Below are positions 55,560 through 64,000 of a DNA stretch of 64,000 nt, one piece after another. The stretch is from Sporolactobacillus sp. STSJ-5 (GTDB lineage Bacteria > Bacillota > Bacilli > Bacillales > Sporolactobacillaceae), in contig NZ_JANFOJ010000002.1 in NCBI RefSeq assembly GCF_024385605.1, forward strand, positions 1 through 64,000. Reading direction: 5' to 3'. Below the pieces are notes generated by a model. That model saw nothing but the letters and a program-made list of their open reading frames with translations. It did no database searches and was not told where the DNA came from. The number at the start of each line of letters is the position of its first letter. Positions within the stretch are counted from its first letter, which is position 1. A program made the translations under genes and the position numbers.

Positions 55560-58500
55560 ACGATTGTTGATTGCTAACCGAGGCGAAATTGCCATTAGAA
55601 TTTGCCGTGCCTGCACGGAACTTGGTATTCGAACGGTTGCCATTTATTCCAAGGAAGACATTAGCTCGTATCATCGTTATAAAGCAGATGAATCTTATTT
55701 GGTCGGCCAGGGAAAAAATCCAATTGAAGCGTATTTAGATATTGAAAGTATTATTGAAGTGGCAAAAGCGCATCACGTTGATGCGATTCATCCCGGTTAC
55801 GGATTTCTTTCTGAAAATGCTGACTTTGCGCGGCGTTGCGCAGAAGAAGGAATTATTTTTGTTGGTCCGAAATCGGAACATCTGACTACTTTTGGCGATA
55901 AAGCAGCGGCAAGAGAAGCAGCAGTCAGTGCAAATATTCCAGTCATTCCTGGTTCCGGCGGTCCGGTGACTTCGGTAGATGAAGTGAAAGAATTTGGAAG
56001 TACCCATGGTTATCCGATTATTATTAAAGCTGTGCTTGGCGGCGGCGGCCGTGGTATGCGAATTGTACGCAGCGCTCAGGGCGTTGAAGAAGCTTATGCA
56101 AGAGCGACCTCTGAAGCAAAGCAGACGTTCGGCAAAGAAGATGTCTACGTTGAAAAATATTTGGATCATCCACGTCATATTGAAGTACAGATTATGGCGG
56201 ATCAATCCGGCGAAATTGTTCATCTCTATGAACGTGACTGTTCCGTGCAGCGACGACATCAAAAAGTTGTCGAAGTTGCTCCTAGTCGCGGACTTGGAGA
56301 CAAATTGCGCCACGATATTTGTGATGCCGCTGTCCGATTAATGAAAAGTGTCAATTATTTGAACGCCGGGACTGTAGAATTTCTTGTGACACCATCAGGA
56401 GAATTTTACTTTATTGAAGTCAACCCGCGTGTTCAGGTTGAACATACAATTACAGAATTGATTACCGGTATCGATATTGTATCTTCACAGATACTTATTG
56501 CGGAAGGCTATGGATTGCACGAAGATCCTGTTCTTATTCCTGAACAGAAAGAAATCCGTACTTATGGTTATGCGATACAATGTCGCGTGACAACAGAAGA
56601 TCCTAGCAATCAATTTATGCCGGATACAGGGAAAATTGTTGCTTATCGAAGTGGCGGAGGTTTTGGCGTTCGACTTGATGCCGGCAATGCTTTTACAGGA
56701 TCAGTTATTACGCCGTATTATGATTCGTTACTCGTGAAGCTTTCTACCTCTGCACGTACATTCAAGAGCGCTGCGGTCAAAATGCTTCGCAACTTGAAGG
56801 AATTTCGGATCAGAGGAATTAAAACAAACATTCCTTTTTTAATCAACGTTGTCCAACATCCGGATTTTCTGGAGGGGAATGTGTCTACAACCTTTATTGA
56901 CACAACTCCGGAACTTTTTGTATTTGATAAAATCCTTGATCGCGGAACGAAAATGTTGTCCTATATCGGCAACATTACAATTAACGGTTATCCTGGTATT
57001 CATAAAAATAAAAAGCCGGTTTTTGATGTTCCGCCGGTACCTGATGTTAAGTTGTCCGAGCCGTTTCCTGGGGGCACAAAGCAAATTTTGGAGCAGCATG
57101 GCGCACAAGGTGTAGCTGATTGGGTTAAAGCCCAAAAACAAGTGCTCTTAACGGATACAACGTTTCGCGATGCACATCAAAGCCTGCTCGCCACTCGTAT
57201 GCGGACTAAGGATATTGTGCGGGTCGCAGCACAAACAGCGCATCTGCTACCGAATTTATTCTCAGAAGAAGCATGGGGCGGTGCGACCTTTGATACAACC
57301 TACCGTTTTCTAAGAGAAGATCCGTGGGAACGATTGAACAAAGTAAGAGCAAAAATGCCGAATGTTCTTCTCCAGATGCTGCTACGCGGATCCAACGCAG
57401 TGGGTTACAAGAACTATCCTGATAATTTGATTAAGGCATTTGTTAAAGAAGCAGCAAAGCATGGTGTCGATGTCTTTCGCGTGTTTGACAGCTTGAATTG
57501 GCTTGACGGTATGCGTGTCGCTCTTGATGCGGTTATTGAAAGTGGAAAAATTGCTGAAGGAACCATTTGCTATACAGGCGACATTTTGGATGCATCTCGG
57601 ACAAAATATAATATGGACTACTATAAAAAAATGGCGAAAGACTTAGAAGCGGCCGGAGCCCATATTCTCGGAATCAAGGATATGGCAGGTCTTCTTAAGC
57701 CTGAAGCTGCTTATCGATTGATCTCAGAATTAAAAGATACAGTTTCACTTCCGATACATTTGCACACACATGATACGAGTGGAAATGGCATTTATACCTA
57801 TGTTCGGGCAATTGAAGCCGGTGTCGATATTGTCGACGTTGCCATTGAAGCGATGGCAGGCATGACTTCTCAACCAAGTATGAATTCCTTATACTATGCG
57901 CTCGGTGCAAATGATCGGAAACCGGATGTTGATATTAATGCATTAGAATCGCTGAGCCATTATTGGGAAAAAGTTCGTCAATACTACTACCCATTTGAAA
58001 GCGGAATGAAAACATCGAATGCTGAGATTTACAAACTAGAGATGCCTGGCGGACAATATAGCAATCTTCGTCAGCAAGCAATTGCCGTTGGACTTGGCGA
58101 TCGATTTGAAGAAGTAAAGGATATGTATCGCCGCGTTAATCTTTTGTTTGGCGATATTGTCAAAGTAACGCCGTCATCCAAAGTTGTCGGTGATATGACA
58201 CTTTATATGGTACAGAATAATTTGAATGAAGACAGTATTTATGAAAAGGGGCAAACGCTAGATTTCCCTGATTCTGTAGTAAACTTTTTTAGTGGTGAAT
58301 TGGGTCAGCCCTACCAGGGATTCCCAAGAGAATTGCAGCGTATTATTCTTAAGGGCAAGCAACCCTTGACGGATCGCCCAGGCAAACATCTTGAACCGAT
58401 TAATTTTGCAGATATCCAAGCACGATTGGAAGAAAAATTTGAACGCAAGTTCAAATTTCATGAAGTTTTATCTGCGGCGCTCTATCCAAAAGTTTATACG

Positions 58501-58983
58501 GATTATCTGCATTTCTGCGATACGTATGGGCAGACTACTGTCTTGGGATCGCCAACATTCTTTTATGGACTCCGTCTTGGAGAAGAAGTTTCTGTTACCA
58601 TTGAAGAAGGAAAAATGCTCGTTGTAAAGTTGATTTCAATTGGTCACCCGCAAAAGGATGGCACACGGACGTTGTATTATGAATTAAACGGTCAGCCACG
58701 CGAACTGTCTATAAAAGATATAAATGTCCAAGCATCCGAAGTAGCACACGCAAAAGCTGAAAAAGACAACCCAAATCAGATCGGTGCATCAATGCCGGGG
58801 ACGGTTGTTAAAGTGCTGGTCTCCTCAGGCGAACGCGTAAAGAAAGGCGATCACCTGCTTGTTACAGAAGCGATGAAGATGGAGACAACCGTTCAGTCGC
58901 CAATTGACGGAACGATCAAAAAGGTGTATGTCAACGAGAACGATGTAATCGAAACAGGCGACTTAATGATTGAATTAAATTAA
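55540..58983 (+). CDS. pycA: Pyruvate carboxylase
   Basis: A 1147-residue biotin enzyme making oxaloacetate from pyruvate and bicarbonate. Domains in order: biotin carboxylase (1-455; GGGGRGMRIV ATP-grasp loop, FIEVNPRVQVEHT), carboxyltransferase (about 530-830; LLTDTTFRDAHQSL, HTHDTSGNG metal site), allosteric/tetramerisation region, and biotinyl domain with EAMKMET (biotin Lys near residue 1112). The length matches B. subtilis PycA (1148). The TTG start at 55540 lies inside ftsW behind GGGAAGAGAGAGA. The stable ftsW-pycA neighbourhood is ancestral. Confidence 0.97.
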   Translation: MLKQKIKRLLIANRGEIAIRICRACTELGIRTVAIYSKEDISSYHRYKADESYLVGQGKNPIEAYLDIESIIEVAKAHHVDAIHPGYGFLSENADFARRCAEEGIIFVGPKSEHLTTFGDKAAAREAAVSANIPVIPGSGGPVTSVDEVKEFGSTHGYPIIIKAVLGGGGRGMRIVRSAQGVEEAYARATSEAKQTFGKEDVYVEKYLDHPRHIEVQIMADQSGEIVHLYERDCSVQRRHQKVVEVAPSRGLGDKLRHDICDAAVRLMKSVNYLNAGTVEFLVTPSGEFYFIEVNPRVQVEHTITELITGIDIVSSQILIAEGYGLHEDPVLIPEQKEIRTYGYAIQCRVTTEDPSNQFMPDTGKIVAYRSGGGFGVRLDAGNAFTGSVITPYYDSLLVKLSTSARTFKSAAVKMLRNLKEFRIRGIKTNIPFLINVVQHPDFLEGNVSTTFIDTTPELFVFDKILDRGTKMLSYIGNITINGYPGIHKNKKPVFDVPPVPDVKLSEPFPGGTKQILEQHGAQGVADWVKAQKQVLLTDTTFRDAHQSLLATRMRTKDIVRVAAQTAHLLPNLFSEEAWGGATFDTTYRFLREDPWERLNKVRAKMPNVLLQMLLRGSNAVGYKNYPDNLIKAFVKEAAKHGVDVFRVFDSLNWLDGMRVALDAVIESGKIAEGTICYTGDILDASRTKYNMDYYKKMAKDLEAAGAHILGIKDMAGLLKPEAAYRLISELKDTVSLPIHLHTHDTSGNGIYTYVRAIEAGVDIVDVAIEAMAGMTSQPSMNSLYYALGANDRKPDVDINALESLSHYWEKVRQYYYPFESGMKTSNAEIYKLEMPGGQYSNLRQQAIAVGLGDRFEEVKDMYRRVNLLFGDIVKVTPSSKVVGDMTLYMVQNNLNEDSIYEKGQTLDFPDSVVNFFSGELGQPYQGFPRELQRIILKGKQPLTDRPGKHLEPINFADIQARLEEKFERKFKFHEVLSAALYPKVYTDYLHFCDTYGQTTVLGSPTFFYGLRLGEEVSVTIEEGKMLVVKLISIGHPQKDGTRTLYYELNGQPRELSIKDINVQASEVAHAKAEKDNPNQIGASMPGTVVKVLVSSGERVKKGDHLLVTEAMKMETTVQSPIDGTIKKVYVNENDVIETGDLMIELN

Positions 58984-59005
58984 TCCATTTTAATAAATGA
59001 CAGAC

Positions 59006-59049
59006 AAAAAGAAGAACCCAAGCGGATCAATGCTTGGGTTCTTCTTTTT
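59006..59049. terminator. Bidirectional terminator between pycA and ctaA
   Basis: An 18-bp perfect stem, AAAAAGAAGAACCCAAGC and its complement, with an 8-nt loop serves both convergent genes. Confidence 0.92.
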
Positions 59050-59062
59050 ACTAATGAATGAT

Positions 59063-59986
59063 TTACTGAACGGATTCTCTGTGCGTTCTTGGTCTCCATC
59101 CAAAAAGAACAAGTATGGTCATCACTCCAAAGTAACCAGTGACAAATAGTGCGTGAAGGAGCAGAAACAACAAATTCATTTTTGTGGTTATGATGAAAAT
59201 TCCCGATACTGCTTGCAGCGCGACAAAGATCAAAGAGATAAAGAGTAAATTGGACAGCAACAATTCATTCTTATATTTCTTGAGTGACACAACCAGGTTC
59301 CAAATCAGCCAAATCAGCAGAATTAGTGCGAGAACCCGGTGCAAATACTGAACACCGGCTTTGCTGATTAGCGGCTCAGGAAGCACATGCCCATTACATA
59401 GAGGAAAGTCTGTACAGCCGAGACTTGATTCCGTATGGCGAACAAAGGCACCGGAATAGATCAACACATAAGAGTAAATGCCAAGGAAAATAAAATTCCA
59501 TTTCATTGGTCTACTCAAGGTGAGTCTAAACAGATGACGATCAGGTTCGATACTCTCGAAAACAAGACAAGTAAGGAGCAGCATACTTGCAAACGAAAGA
59601 AGTGATATACCGAAGTGAAGGGCAAGCACGACTGATGATTGTCCCCATACGACGGCGGCCATTCCAAGAAATGCTTGTAAAAAAATGAAGAAGACCGAGG
59701 CGATGACGAGAAAACGTCCGCTCCAGACGTGCTTAAAGCGAAACCATAGCCAGATTGCTTGAATGACAACAAGAATGGATGCGACGCCTGAAACTGCACG
59801 GTGACTGAACTCAATCCAAGTTTGGTGAGCATGTGCATCAGGAATAACTTGACCGTTGCACAACGGCCAGTTATTCCCGCACCCGTATTCAGAACCCGTA
59901 TTGGTTACAAGGGCACCCATGAGGACCACAATTAGAACCGAAAGGCATCCTGCAATACTTAAAATTATTAATAAACGATCTTTCAT
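59063..59986 (-). CDS. ctaA: Heme A synthase
   Basis: A 307-residue, eight-helix membrane enzyme converting heme O to heme A. Both paired-Cys loops are present: GCGNNWPLCNG near residue 39 and GCTDFPLCNG near residue 190, and the haem-ligand His residues appear in EFSHR and YLHRVLA. ATG 59986 begins the first helix; GTG 59995 is an alternative. It is divergent from ctaB as in B. subtilis. Confidence 0.93.
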   Translation of the reverse strand: MKDRLLIILSIAGCLSVLIVVLMGALVTNTGSEYGCGNNWPLCNGQVIPDAHAHQTWIEFSHRAVSGVASILVVIQAIWLWFRFKHVWSGRFLVIASVFFIFLQAFLGMAAVVWGQSSVVLALHFGISLLSFASMLLLTCLVFESIEPDRHLFRLTLSRPMKWNFIFLGIYSYVLIYSGAFVRHTESSLGCTDFPLCNGHVLPEPLISKAGVQYLHRVLALILLIWLIWNLVVSLKKYKNELLLSNLLFISLIFVALQAVSGIFIITTKMNLLFLLLHALFVTGYFGVMTILVLFGWRPRTHRESVQ

Positions 59987-60150
59987 ATGTATCACCCGAT
60001 TTCAAATTTAAGCATCGCTGTTTTTATGCTAAGCTCTGCATTCCTATTCTAGCAGAATGCGGAAGGATTCTAGAATGATTCGCTCAATTTGTTCGGAAAG
60101 ATCCATGAATAGACAAACAATATACACATTTGCAAGCCATATGGTATTGA

Positions 60151-60170
60151 CAATGTGATAATTATCATTG
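60151..60170 (+). promoter_or_regulatory. Fur-like box upstream of ctaB
   Basis: CAATGTGATAATTATCATTG holds a TGATAATTATCA core, close to Fur-type operators (TGATAATNATTATCA). It lies 10 nt ahead of the ctaB -35, between the divergent ctaA and ctaB genes. Confidence 0.45.
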
Positions 60171-60180
60171 AGTAAAACAA

Positions 60181-60209
60181 AAGACAAAAGCTATTTGATC
60201 GTATATAAT
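60181..60209 (+). promoter_or_regulatory. Probable ctaB promoter
   Basis: AAGACA (60181-60186), 17-nt spacer, TATAAT (60204-60209). The leader of about 190 nt contains an inverted repeat (GGCTCTG near 60251 and CAGAGCTTT near 60291) of unknown role. The rest of the 409-base gap holds nothing recognised. Confidence 0.6.
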
Positions 60210-60404
60210 GTTAATTGAACAGAATTGTTGCTTCAAAGTACTTCTGAAAGGCTCTGCTGGCAGTTCATGTTTTGTCATGTACGTCAACGTCAGAGCTTTG
60301 ATTAAATTGGCACTATACTATGCCTCTAAGAACAACAGTTAAATGCAATACCACCTTTTGATAAACGGTTAATGATTGTAACAATAGAGAAAGAAGGCTG
60401 TTTA

Positions 60405-61328
60405 ATGAGAATAATCGGATCGGATGAACAGGCATTAGAATCAATTGATGTGACTCCATGTAGAAAATTTGTTCATGATGTACTTACTACTGTAAAAATA
60501 GGCATTGTAAATTCCAATTTGATGACTGCATTTACTGGTGTATGGCTTGCTTTATTTTTTAATGGAGAAAGTATTGGGACATGGACAGGATCTGTAGTTT
60601 TTGTTTTAATGGGTACTGCACTTGTCATCGCCGGGGGTTGCTCATTAAATAATTTTATTGATCGAGACATTGATCCTCTAATGGAACGGACACATGAACG
60701 ACCGTCCGCAACGGGGAAGATGAGTGGCAGAACTGTTTTGATCATGGGCTTGTCACTCTCAGTTATCGGCCTATTAGCCCTGTTTGCTGCATCGGTAACT
60801 GCAGCGGCATTTGGATTATTAGGGCTTCTTGTCTATGTACTTGTCTATACGATGTGGTTGAAAAGAAGCCATTCTATGAATACGGTTGTGGGCAGTGTTG
60901 CCGGTGCTGTACCGCCGATTATTGGTTGGGCGGCAGTGGATCCTTCACTTCAATCGCCAATACCATGGATTTTATTTCTTGTTTTGTTTTTATGGCAGCC
61001 GCCGCATTTTTTGGCTCTTGCAATCAAACGTGTTGAGGAGTATCGTCGTGCAGGTATCCCGATGCTGCCGGTTGTCGCTGGTTTCGAGATTACAAAAAGA
61101 CAAATGATTTTTTATGTAGCAGCACTGGTACCAACCTCTTTGCTTCTTTACTCTCTTGGCCCTGTGTACGTTGTTAGCGCATTGCTATTAGGTTTTACAT
61201 GGCTTGGACTCGCTATTTACGGATTGATGGCAAAAAATACCGTGAAGTGGGCACGGCTCATGTTCGTTTATTCCTTGAATTATATGACACTCTTATTTCT
61301 CATCATGATCGTTTCAACCTTTTTTTAA
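60405..61328 (+). CDS. ctaB: Heme O synthase (protoheme IX farnesyltransferase)
   Basis: A 307-residue UbiA-family prenyltransferase that adds a farnesyl group to heme B. The Asp-rich motif NNFIDRDIDPLMERT and the second motif LWQPPHFLALAIKR are intact; about nine helices. ATG 60405 follows AGAAGGCTGTTTA; an upstream ATG at 60372 has no site. In B. subtilis ctaCDEFG follow; here a GNAT gene follows after a terminator. Confidence 0.95.
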   Translation: MRIIGSDEQALESIDVTPCRKFVHDVLTTVKIGIVNSNLMTAFTGVWLALFFNGESIGTWTGSVVFVLMGTALVIAGGCSLNNFIDRDIDPLMERTHERPSATGKMSGRTVLIMGLSLSVIGLLALFAASVTAAAFGLLGLLVYVLVYTMWLKRSHSMNTVVGSVAGAVPPIIGWAAVDPSLQSPIPWILFLVLFLWQPPHFLALAIKRVEEYRRAGIPMLPVVAGFEITKRQMIFYVAALVPTSLLLYSLGPVYVVSALLLGFTWLGLAIYGLMAKNTVKWARLMFVYSLNYMTLLFLIMIVSTFF

Positions 61329-61342
61329 TAAAATCAAACCTG

Positions 61343-61373
61343 AAGGTCGGAGGACTATTCTTCCGGCCTTTTT
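61343..61373 (+). terminator. Terminator after ctaB
   Basis: AAGGTCGGA pairs with TTCCGGCCTT with one mismatch, followed by TTT. Confidence 0.7.
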
Positions 61374-61532
61374 CACATCTTTTTGCCTGCTTAAAGGATT
61401 GTTCGCTTGATAAATAGAGATGAAAGTTTCTTCACTTTTTGTCTGATGATGAGCTATTAATTGAGTTTTTTCGCATACACATCAGGGACTAACCATACAT
61501 TTAGGTGATTGTTTCTTGAAGGGGGTTCAGCG

Positions 61533-62048
61533 GTGCTGATTTTAACGGAGGCGCACGAACAAGATGCGGAACGGCTTTTTAGATTATATTGTGACATACA
61601 CGGAGTGAGGAAAGAGCTAGGTTTTGAAATTGGAAAATTGAGCACTCAAGGATTTACAGAATTATTAAGCACAGCATCTCAGAGACGAGCTGCCTATTTT
61701 ATAGCACAACACGAACGAACTGATATTGGCTTTGCTGCGATTCAAGGCCACGCAGCCAGTGAGATGGCACATCTTGCTTCTTGCAGCGTCGCCTTACGAG
61801 AACAATGGCAAGGCAGAGGATTTGGCAAAAAGATACTTAAAGATCTCGAAGAATGGTCCATGGATCACGAGCTGCTTAGGATCGAGGCATGTGTCGGTTT
61901 TGACAATCGAGCAGCTCTGCTTCTGTTTGGTACAACAGGATACAGAGTAGAAGGGATTCGAAAATCAGCATTTATGAGCAACGGGAAATTAAAAGACGGT
62001 TTTTATATGGCAAAGCAACTAACCACGCAAATCGAAGAAACAAAATAA
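61533..62048 (+). CDS. GNAT-family N-acetyltransferase
   Basis: A 171-residue acetyltransferase. The acetyl-CoA loop is VALREQWQGRGFGKKIL (Q/R-X2-G-X-G/A form), and the C-terminal ALLLFGTTGYRVEGIRKSAF is typical of RimJ/RimL-like or YhhY-like members. The substrate is unknown. GTG 61533 lies seven bases after AAGGGGG. It sits where the cytochrome c oxidase genes would be in B. subtilis. Confidence 0.85.
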   Translation: MLILTEAHEQDAERLFRLYCDIHGVRKELGFEIGKLSTQGFTELLSTASQRRAAYFIAQHERTDIGFAAIQGHAASEMAHLASCSVALREQWQGRGFGKKILKDLEEWSMDHELLRIEACVGFDNRAALLLFGTTGYRVEGIRKSAFMSNGKLKDGFYMAKQLTTQIEETK

Positions 62049-62178
62049 ATATAAATAAGGAACCTTTTTAGATAATTATAGTAAATGTATCATACAAAGC
62101 GGTCGGATGATTCGAATGTTTAGGAGCGTGAATTTTTGGAAAGGATGGGACTGGAAGTTCAAGGAGGAATTCGATTCG

Positions 62179-62706
62179 ATGAAACTACCAGTCTTGTTCA
62201 AAGAACATCGTTCAATAATTATTATTCTTTCAATAGGTTTCATTGCTGTTTTAGCTCTCTACATTGGAACCTGGCATCCTGCATCAGCAAAAAAAGAGAC
62301 GTATGGTCAAGTTGATCGGCAAATTTCTCCAGTTAATCAGCAGGAGAGGGAACTATTTACGATCATTAAACAACAAAAAACAGTGCATCAAGCCCTTACG
62401 GCGGACTGGAATTTGTTCCGAGTTGCAAGACTAGAAGCGAGACGAATAGCGTCTGGTCATGCAAAAAGTACAGAGGATGCAAGAACGATGCTTGGTTCAC
62501 TTGGATACGATGAAAACACAGCTCAAATTTTAATGCTACAATCTGGCAATCCCGATGAATCGATAAGAACACTATGGCGAAATTCGAGACAGTCTGATTC
62601 GATCAAATCAGTAAGTACTGGCAGAAGGATCGGAACTGGTTTTGCGACAGGACGAGCAGGAAAAATATGGGTGGTTCTGCTTGCCAATGAACCGAAAAAC
62701 AATTAA
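62179..62706 (+). CDS. Membrane-anchored, degenerate CAP-domain-like protein
   Basis: A 175-residue protein with one N-terminal membrane anchor (SIIIILSIGFIAVLALYI, residues 12-29) and an extracellular part. From about residue 80 the spacing of ADWNLFRVARLEARRIASGH, LGSLGYDENTAQ, LWRNSRQS, and IGTGFATGRAGKIWVVLLA follows a CAP/SCP domain (L-W-L-A-A; IGVG-A; YWVQ-F) but the usual cavity His and Glu residues are missing. ATG 62179 lies eleven bases after GGAGG; an upstream start at 62107 is less likely. It precedes a true CAP gene. The family call is a visual alignment. Confidence 0.5.
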   Translation: MKLPVLFKEHRSIIIILSIGFIAVLALYIGTWHPASAKKETYGQVDRQISPVNQQERELFTIIKQQKTVHQALTADWNLFRVARLEARRIASGHAKSTEDARTMLGSLGYDENTAQILMLQSGNPDESIRTLWRNSRQSDSIKSVSTGRRIGTGFATGRAGKIWVVLLANEPKNN

Positions 62707-62809
62707 CAGAATCAACAAAGAAAAACAGTGTAACAGATGAACTATCTGTCCGTTCAATACCAGGCTTGTTATAATGGAAGAAAGTTTTTGAGATTTAGAG
62801 GGGGAGAAG

Positions 62810-63865
62810 ATGATGAGAAAAACAAATGTTATCATTTTCGCCATTGCGGTGATTGTATTTGCAGGCACATTTTTAATTAGTTTGGTAAGTCTCCCCTCAG
62901 ATAGTACAACCTCTCCATCGAACAAGAATCGCCAGATGTCATTGACTGCTAATAAAGACTTTAAAGTTCCGGAGAGCGGTATACACACTTTGATGGGTAA
63001 AACGGAAAAACAAATAGTGCGTACATTAGGAAAACCTGAACGCGTTGATCCCAGTAAATTTGGTTATCGCTGGTTTGTTTACGGCAGAGCAAGTGAAAAC
63101 TACTTGCAAATAGGCATCGATAATTCGACAAATCGCGTTACCACGATATACGCACTGGGAAAAAAATTGAAGACCAATCCGTTTACAATCGGTGACGAAT
63201 CACAGAAAATATATGAAAAGGTGCCGATTGCGGACGAAGTCTCTTTAACTTATAAGGGAACAAAGATTGATTTTGAATTAAATGAAGAGGACATGATGGT
63301 GCGCCCGTTAATGAAATTCGGAAAAATATGGGTTCAGTTAAATTTTGACCATCTTTCTGATCGTCTAATTGGTGTTCGTTACATGAACACCGATGTTTTG
63401 GCTGTGCAGCATCCGTATTCAATGACCTATCAAGGAAATTTGCCCGAAACACCAACGCTTACCGAAGACCAATGGGCAGCCGTGAATCAAGGCGAGGATC
63501 AGGAGATCTTTGATGTCAGCAATGTACTTCGAATGAGATTCAAGAAAAAAATACTGCAATGGAACGAAGCGGCATATCAAGCTGCCTATAAGCATAGTAA
63601 AGAAATGAAAACTAAAAATTATTTTTCGCATGGATCCAAATGGTCAGGAGACCTTAAAGCACGATTAGAGCGTGAGAATATTAATTTCCAGACAGCCGGT
63701 GAAAATATAGCGGCCAAATATCCGGATGCCATTGCAGTAAGCCTTGGATGGCTAAACAGCATTGATCATCGCAAGAATTTATTAAATAACGATTTTACGG
63801 AACTCGGCGTTGGCTCTTATAAAAATTATTACACACAGGATTTCGTCAGGCCACTTATTCCCTGA
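62810..63865 (+). CDS. ylbC: CAP-domain protein, YlbC-like
   Basis: A 351-residue secreted or membrane-anchored protein. After a signal/anchor (VIIFAIAVIVFAGTFLISLV) comes a CAP-associated N-terminal domain (about 55-200; GKTEKQIVRTLGKPERVDPS) and a CAP domain (about 225-351) with NYFSHGSKWSG, AGENIAAKYPDA and the HR element in SIDHRKNLLN, so the CAP cavity residues are intact. The order fits YlbC of Bacillus. The function is unknown. The ATG is five bases from GGGGGAG. Confidence 0.88.
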   Translation: MMRKTNVIIFAIAVIVFAGTFLISLVSLPSDSTTSPSNKNRQMSLTANKDFKVPESGIHTLMGKTEKQIVRTLGKPERVDPSKFGYRWFVYGRASENYLQIGIDNSTNRVTTIYALGKKLKTNPFTIGDESQKIYEKVPIADEVSLTYKGTKIDFELNEEDMMVRPLMKFGKIWVQLNFDHLSDRLIGVRYMNTDVLAVQHPYSMTYQGNLPETPTLTEDQWAAVNQGEDQEIFDVSNVLRMRFKKKILQWNEAAYQAAYKHSKEMKTKNYFSHGSKWSGDLKARLERENINFQTAGENIAAKYPDAIAVSLGWLNSIDHRKNLLNNDFTELGVGSYKNYYTQDFVRPLIP

Positions 63866-63953
63866 ATGAAACCTGTTTTTTTAATCATGATGCACACCTA
63901 GATCCACTGTTGCTTAAGATAATCTTAGGAAAACCTTTGGGGAGGTGTGCCCT

Positions 63954-64000
63954 TTGGCAGAAGAAAGAACAAATGCGGCAATTAAAAAATTTAAAAGCTT
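63954..64000 (+). CDS. ylbD: Start of a YlbD-like gene (cut by window end)
   Basis: TTG 63954 lies behind GGGGAGGTGTGCCC and opens a frame that stays open to the window end (LAEERTNAAIKKFKS). The IKKFK start and the position after ylbC suggest YlbD, a putative spore coat protein. Only 15 codons are visible. Confidence 0.55.
   Translation, partial: MAEERTNAAIKKFKS

Noticed and set aside
55735-56313. 192-residue minus-strand frame inside pycA
   Set aside because: It is antisense to the conserved biotin carboxylase domain and has no recognisable domain or ribosome site.

Overview
The window is a chromosomal segment of a low-to-mid GC Gram-positive endospore former of the Bacillales. The evidence is a YjcZ-type sporulation protein, a Spo0E-like phosphatase, a YlbC/YlbD pair, poly(glycerol phosphate) teichoic acid genes, LtaS, a CtsR-controlled ClpE, a T-box tyrS leader, RNase J1 with RNA polymerase epsilon, and AGGAGG-type ribosome binding sites with many TTG/GTG starts. 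From about 38 kb to the end, gene order closely follows the Bacillus subtilis block rnjA-rpoY-ykrA-def-pdhABCD-yktB-yktC-ylaF-typA-ylaI-ylaN-ftsW-pycA-ctaA/ctaB-ylbC-ylbD. The heme A genes are kept but the terminal oxidase genes normally beside ctaB are absent. That, and the rearranged first half, suggests a lineage with reduced respiration, such as Sporolactobacillaceae. This placement is inference.

Layout. 0-2.6 kb: CNNM/CBS membrane protein, YjcZ-like peptide, Nudix-like protein. 2.7-8.3 kb: envelope cluster with a polyprenyl-phosphate glycosyltransferase, a GtrA protein, tagD, tagB-like and tagF genes. 8.5-13.5 kb: UspA, clpE behind two CtsR boxes, T-box-controlled tyrS, YtxH protein. 13.6-19 kb: metallophosphatase, ltaS, a DUF1453-like membrane protein and a CwlO/PcsB-like NlpC/P60 hydrolase. 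19-22.5 kb: ABC-2 transporter with a DesK/DesR-like two-component system and no desaturase gene. 22.7-26.6 kb: a 19-residue YjcZ-like peptide, an HPr-like protein, radical SAM YfkAB, and an MFS/TetR operon with a striking double operator. 26.9-29.1 kb: Pit phosphate transporter with its DUF47 partner, and a Spo0E-like gene. 29.2-32 kb: CcpC-like LysR, dapH, dapL. 32.3-38.1 kb: peroxiredoxin, heterodimeric ABC exporter, orphan divergent CydB-like protein. 38.2-41.8 kb: rnjA/rpoY, HAD phosphatase, peptide deformylase. 42-47 kb: pyruvate dehydrogenase complex. 47-51.5 kb: yktB, a small protein, inositol monophosphatase family, YlaF-like, typA. 51.6-53.5 kb: accessory island with palindromic repeats, an ORF-less group II intron and an XRE regulator. 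53.5-64 kb: ylaI, ylaN, ftsW, pycA, ctaA, ctaB, a GNAT, two CAP-domain proteins, and the start of ylbD.

The genes are mostly core metabolism and envelope building. Pyruvate dehydrogenase and pyruvate carboxylase sit at the pyruvate node; Tag proteins and LtaS build the two teichoic acids; dapH/dapL feed meso-diaminopimelate to the wall; FtsW and the NlpC/P60 hydrolase act on peptidoglycan. No tRNA, rRNA, CRISPR array, prophage or intact insertion sequence was seen. The most unusual parts are the intron placed directly after a palindromic hairpin, the DesKR-like system wired to an ABC transporter, the tandem TetR operators, and small or degenerate relatives of known families (HPr-like, CAP-like, CydB-like, YjcZ-like). 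All assignments rest on reading motifs and remembered family sequences; no database search was run.
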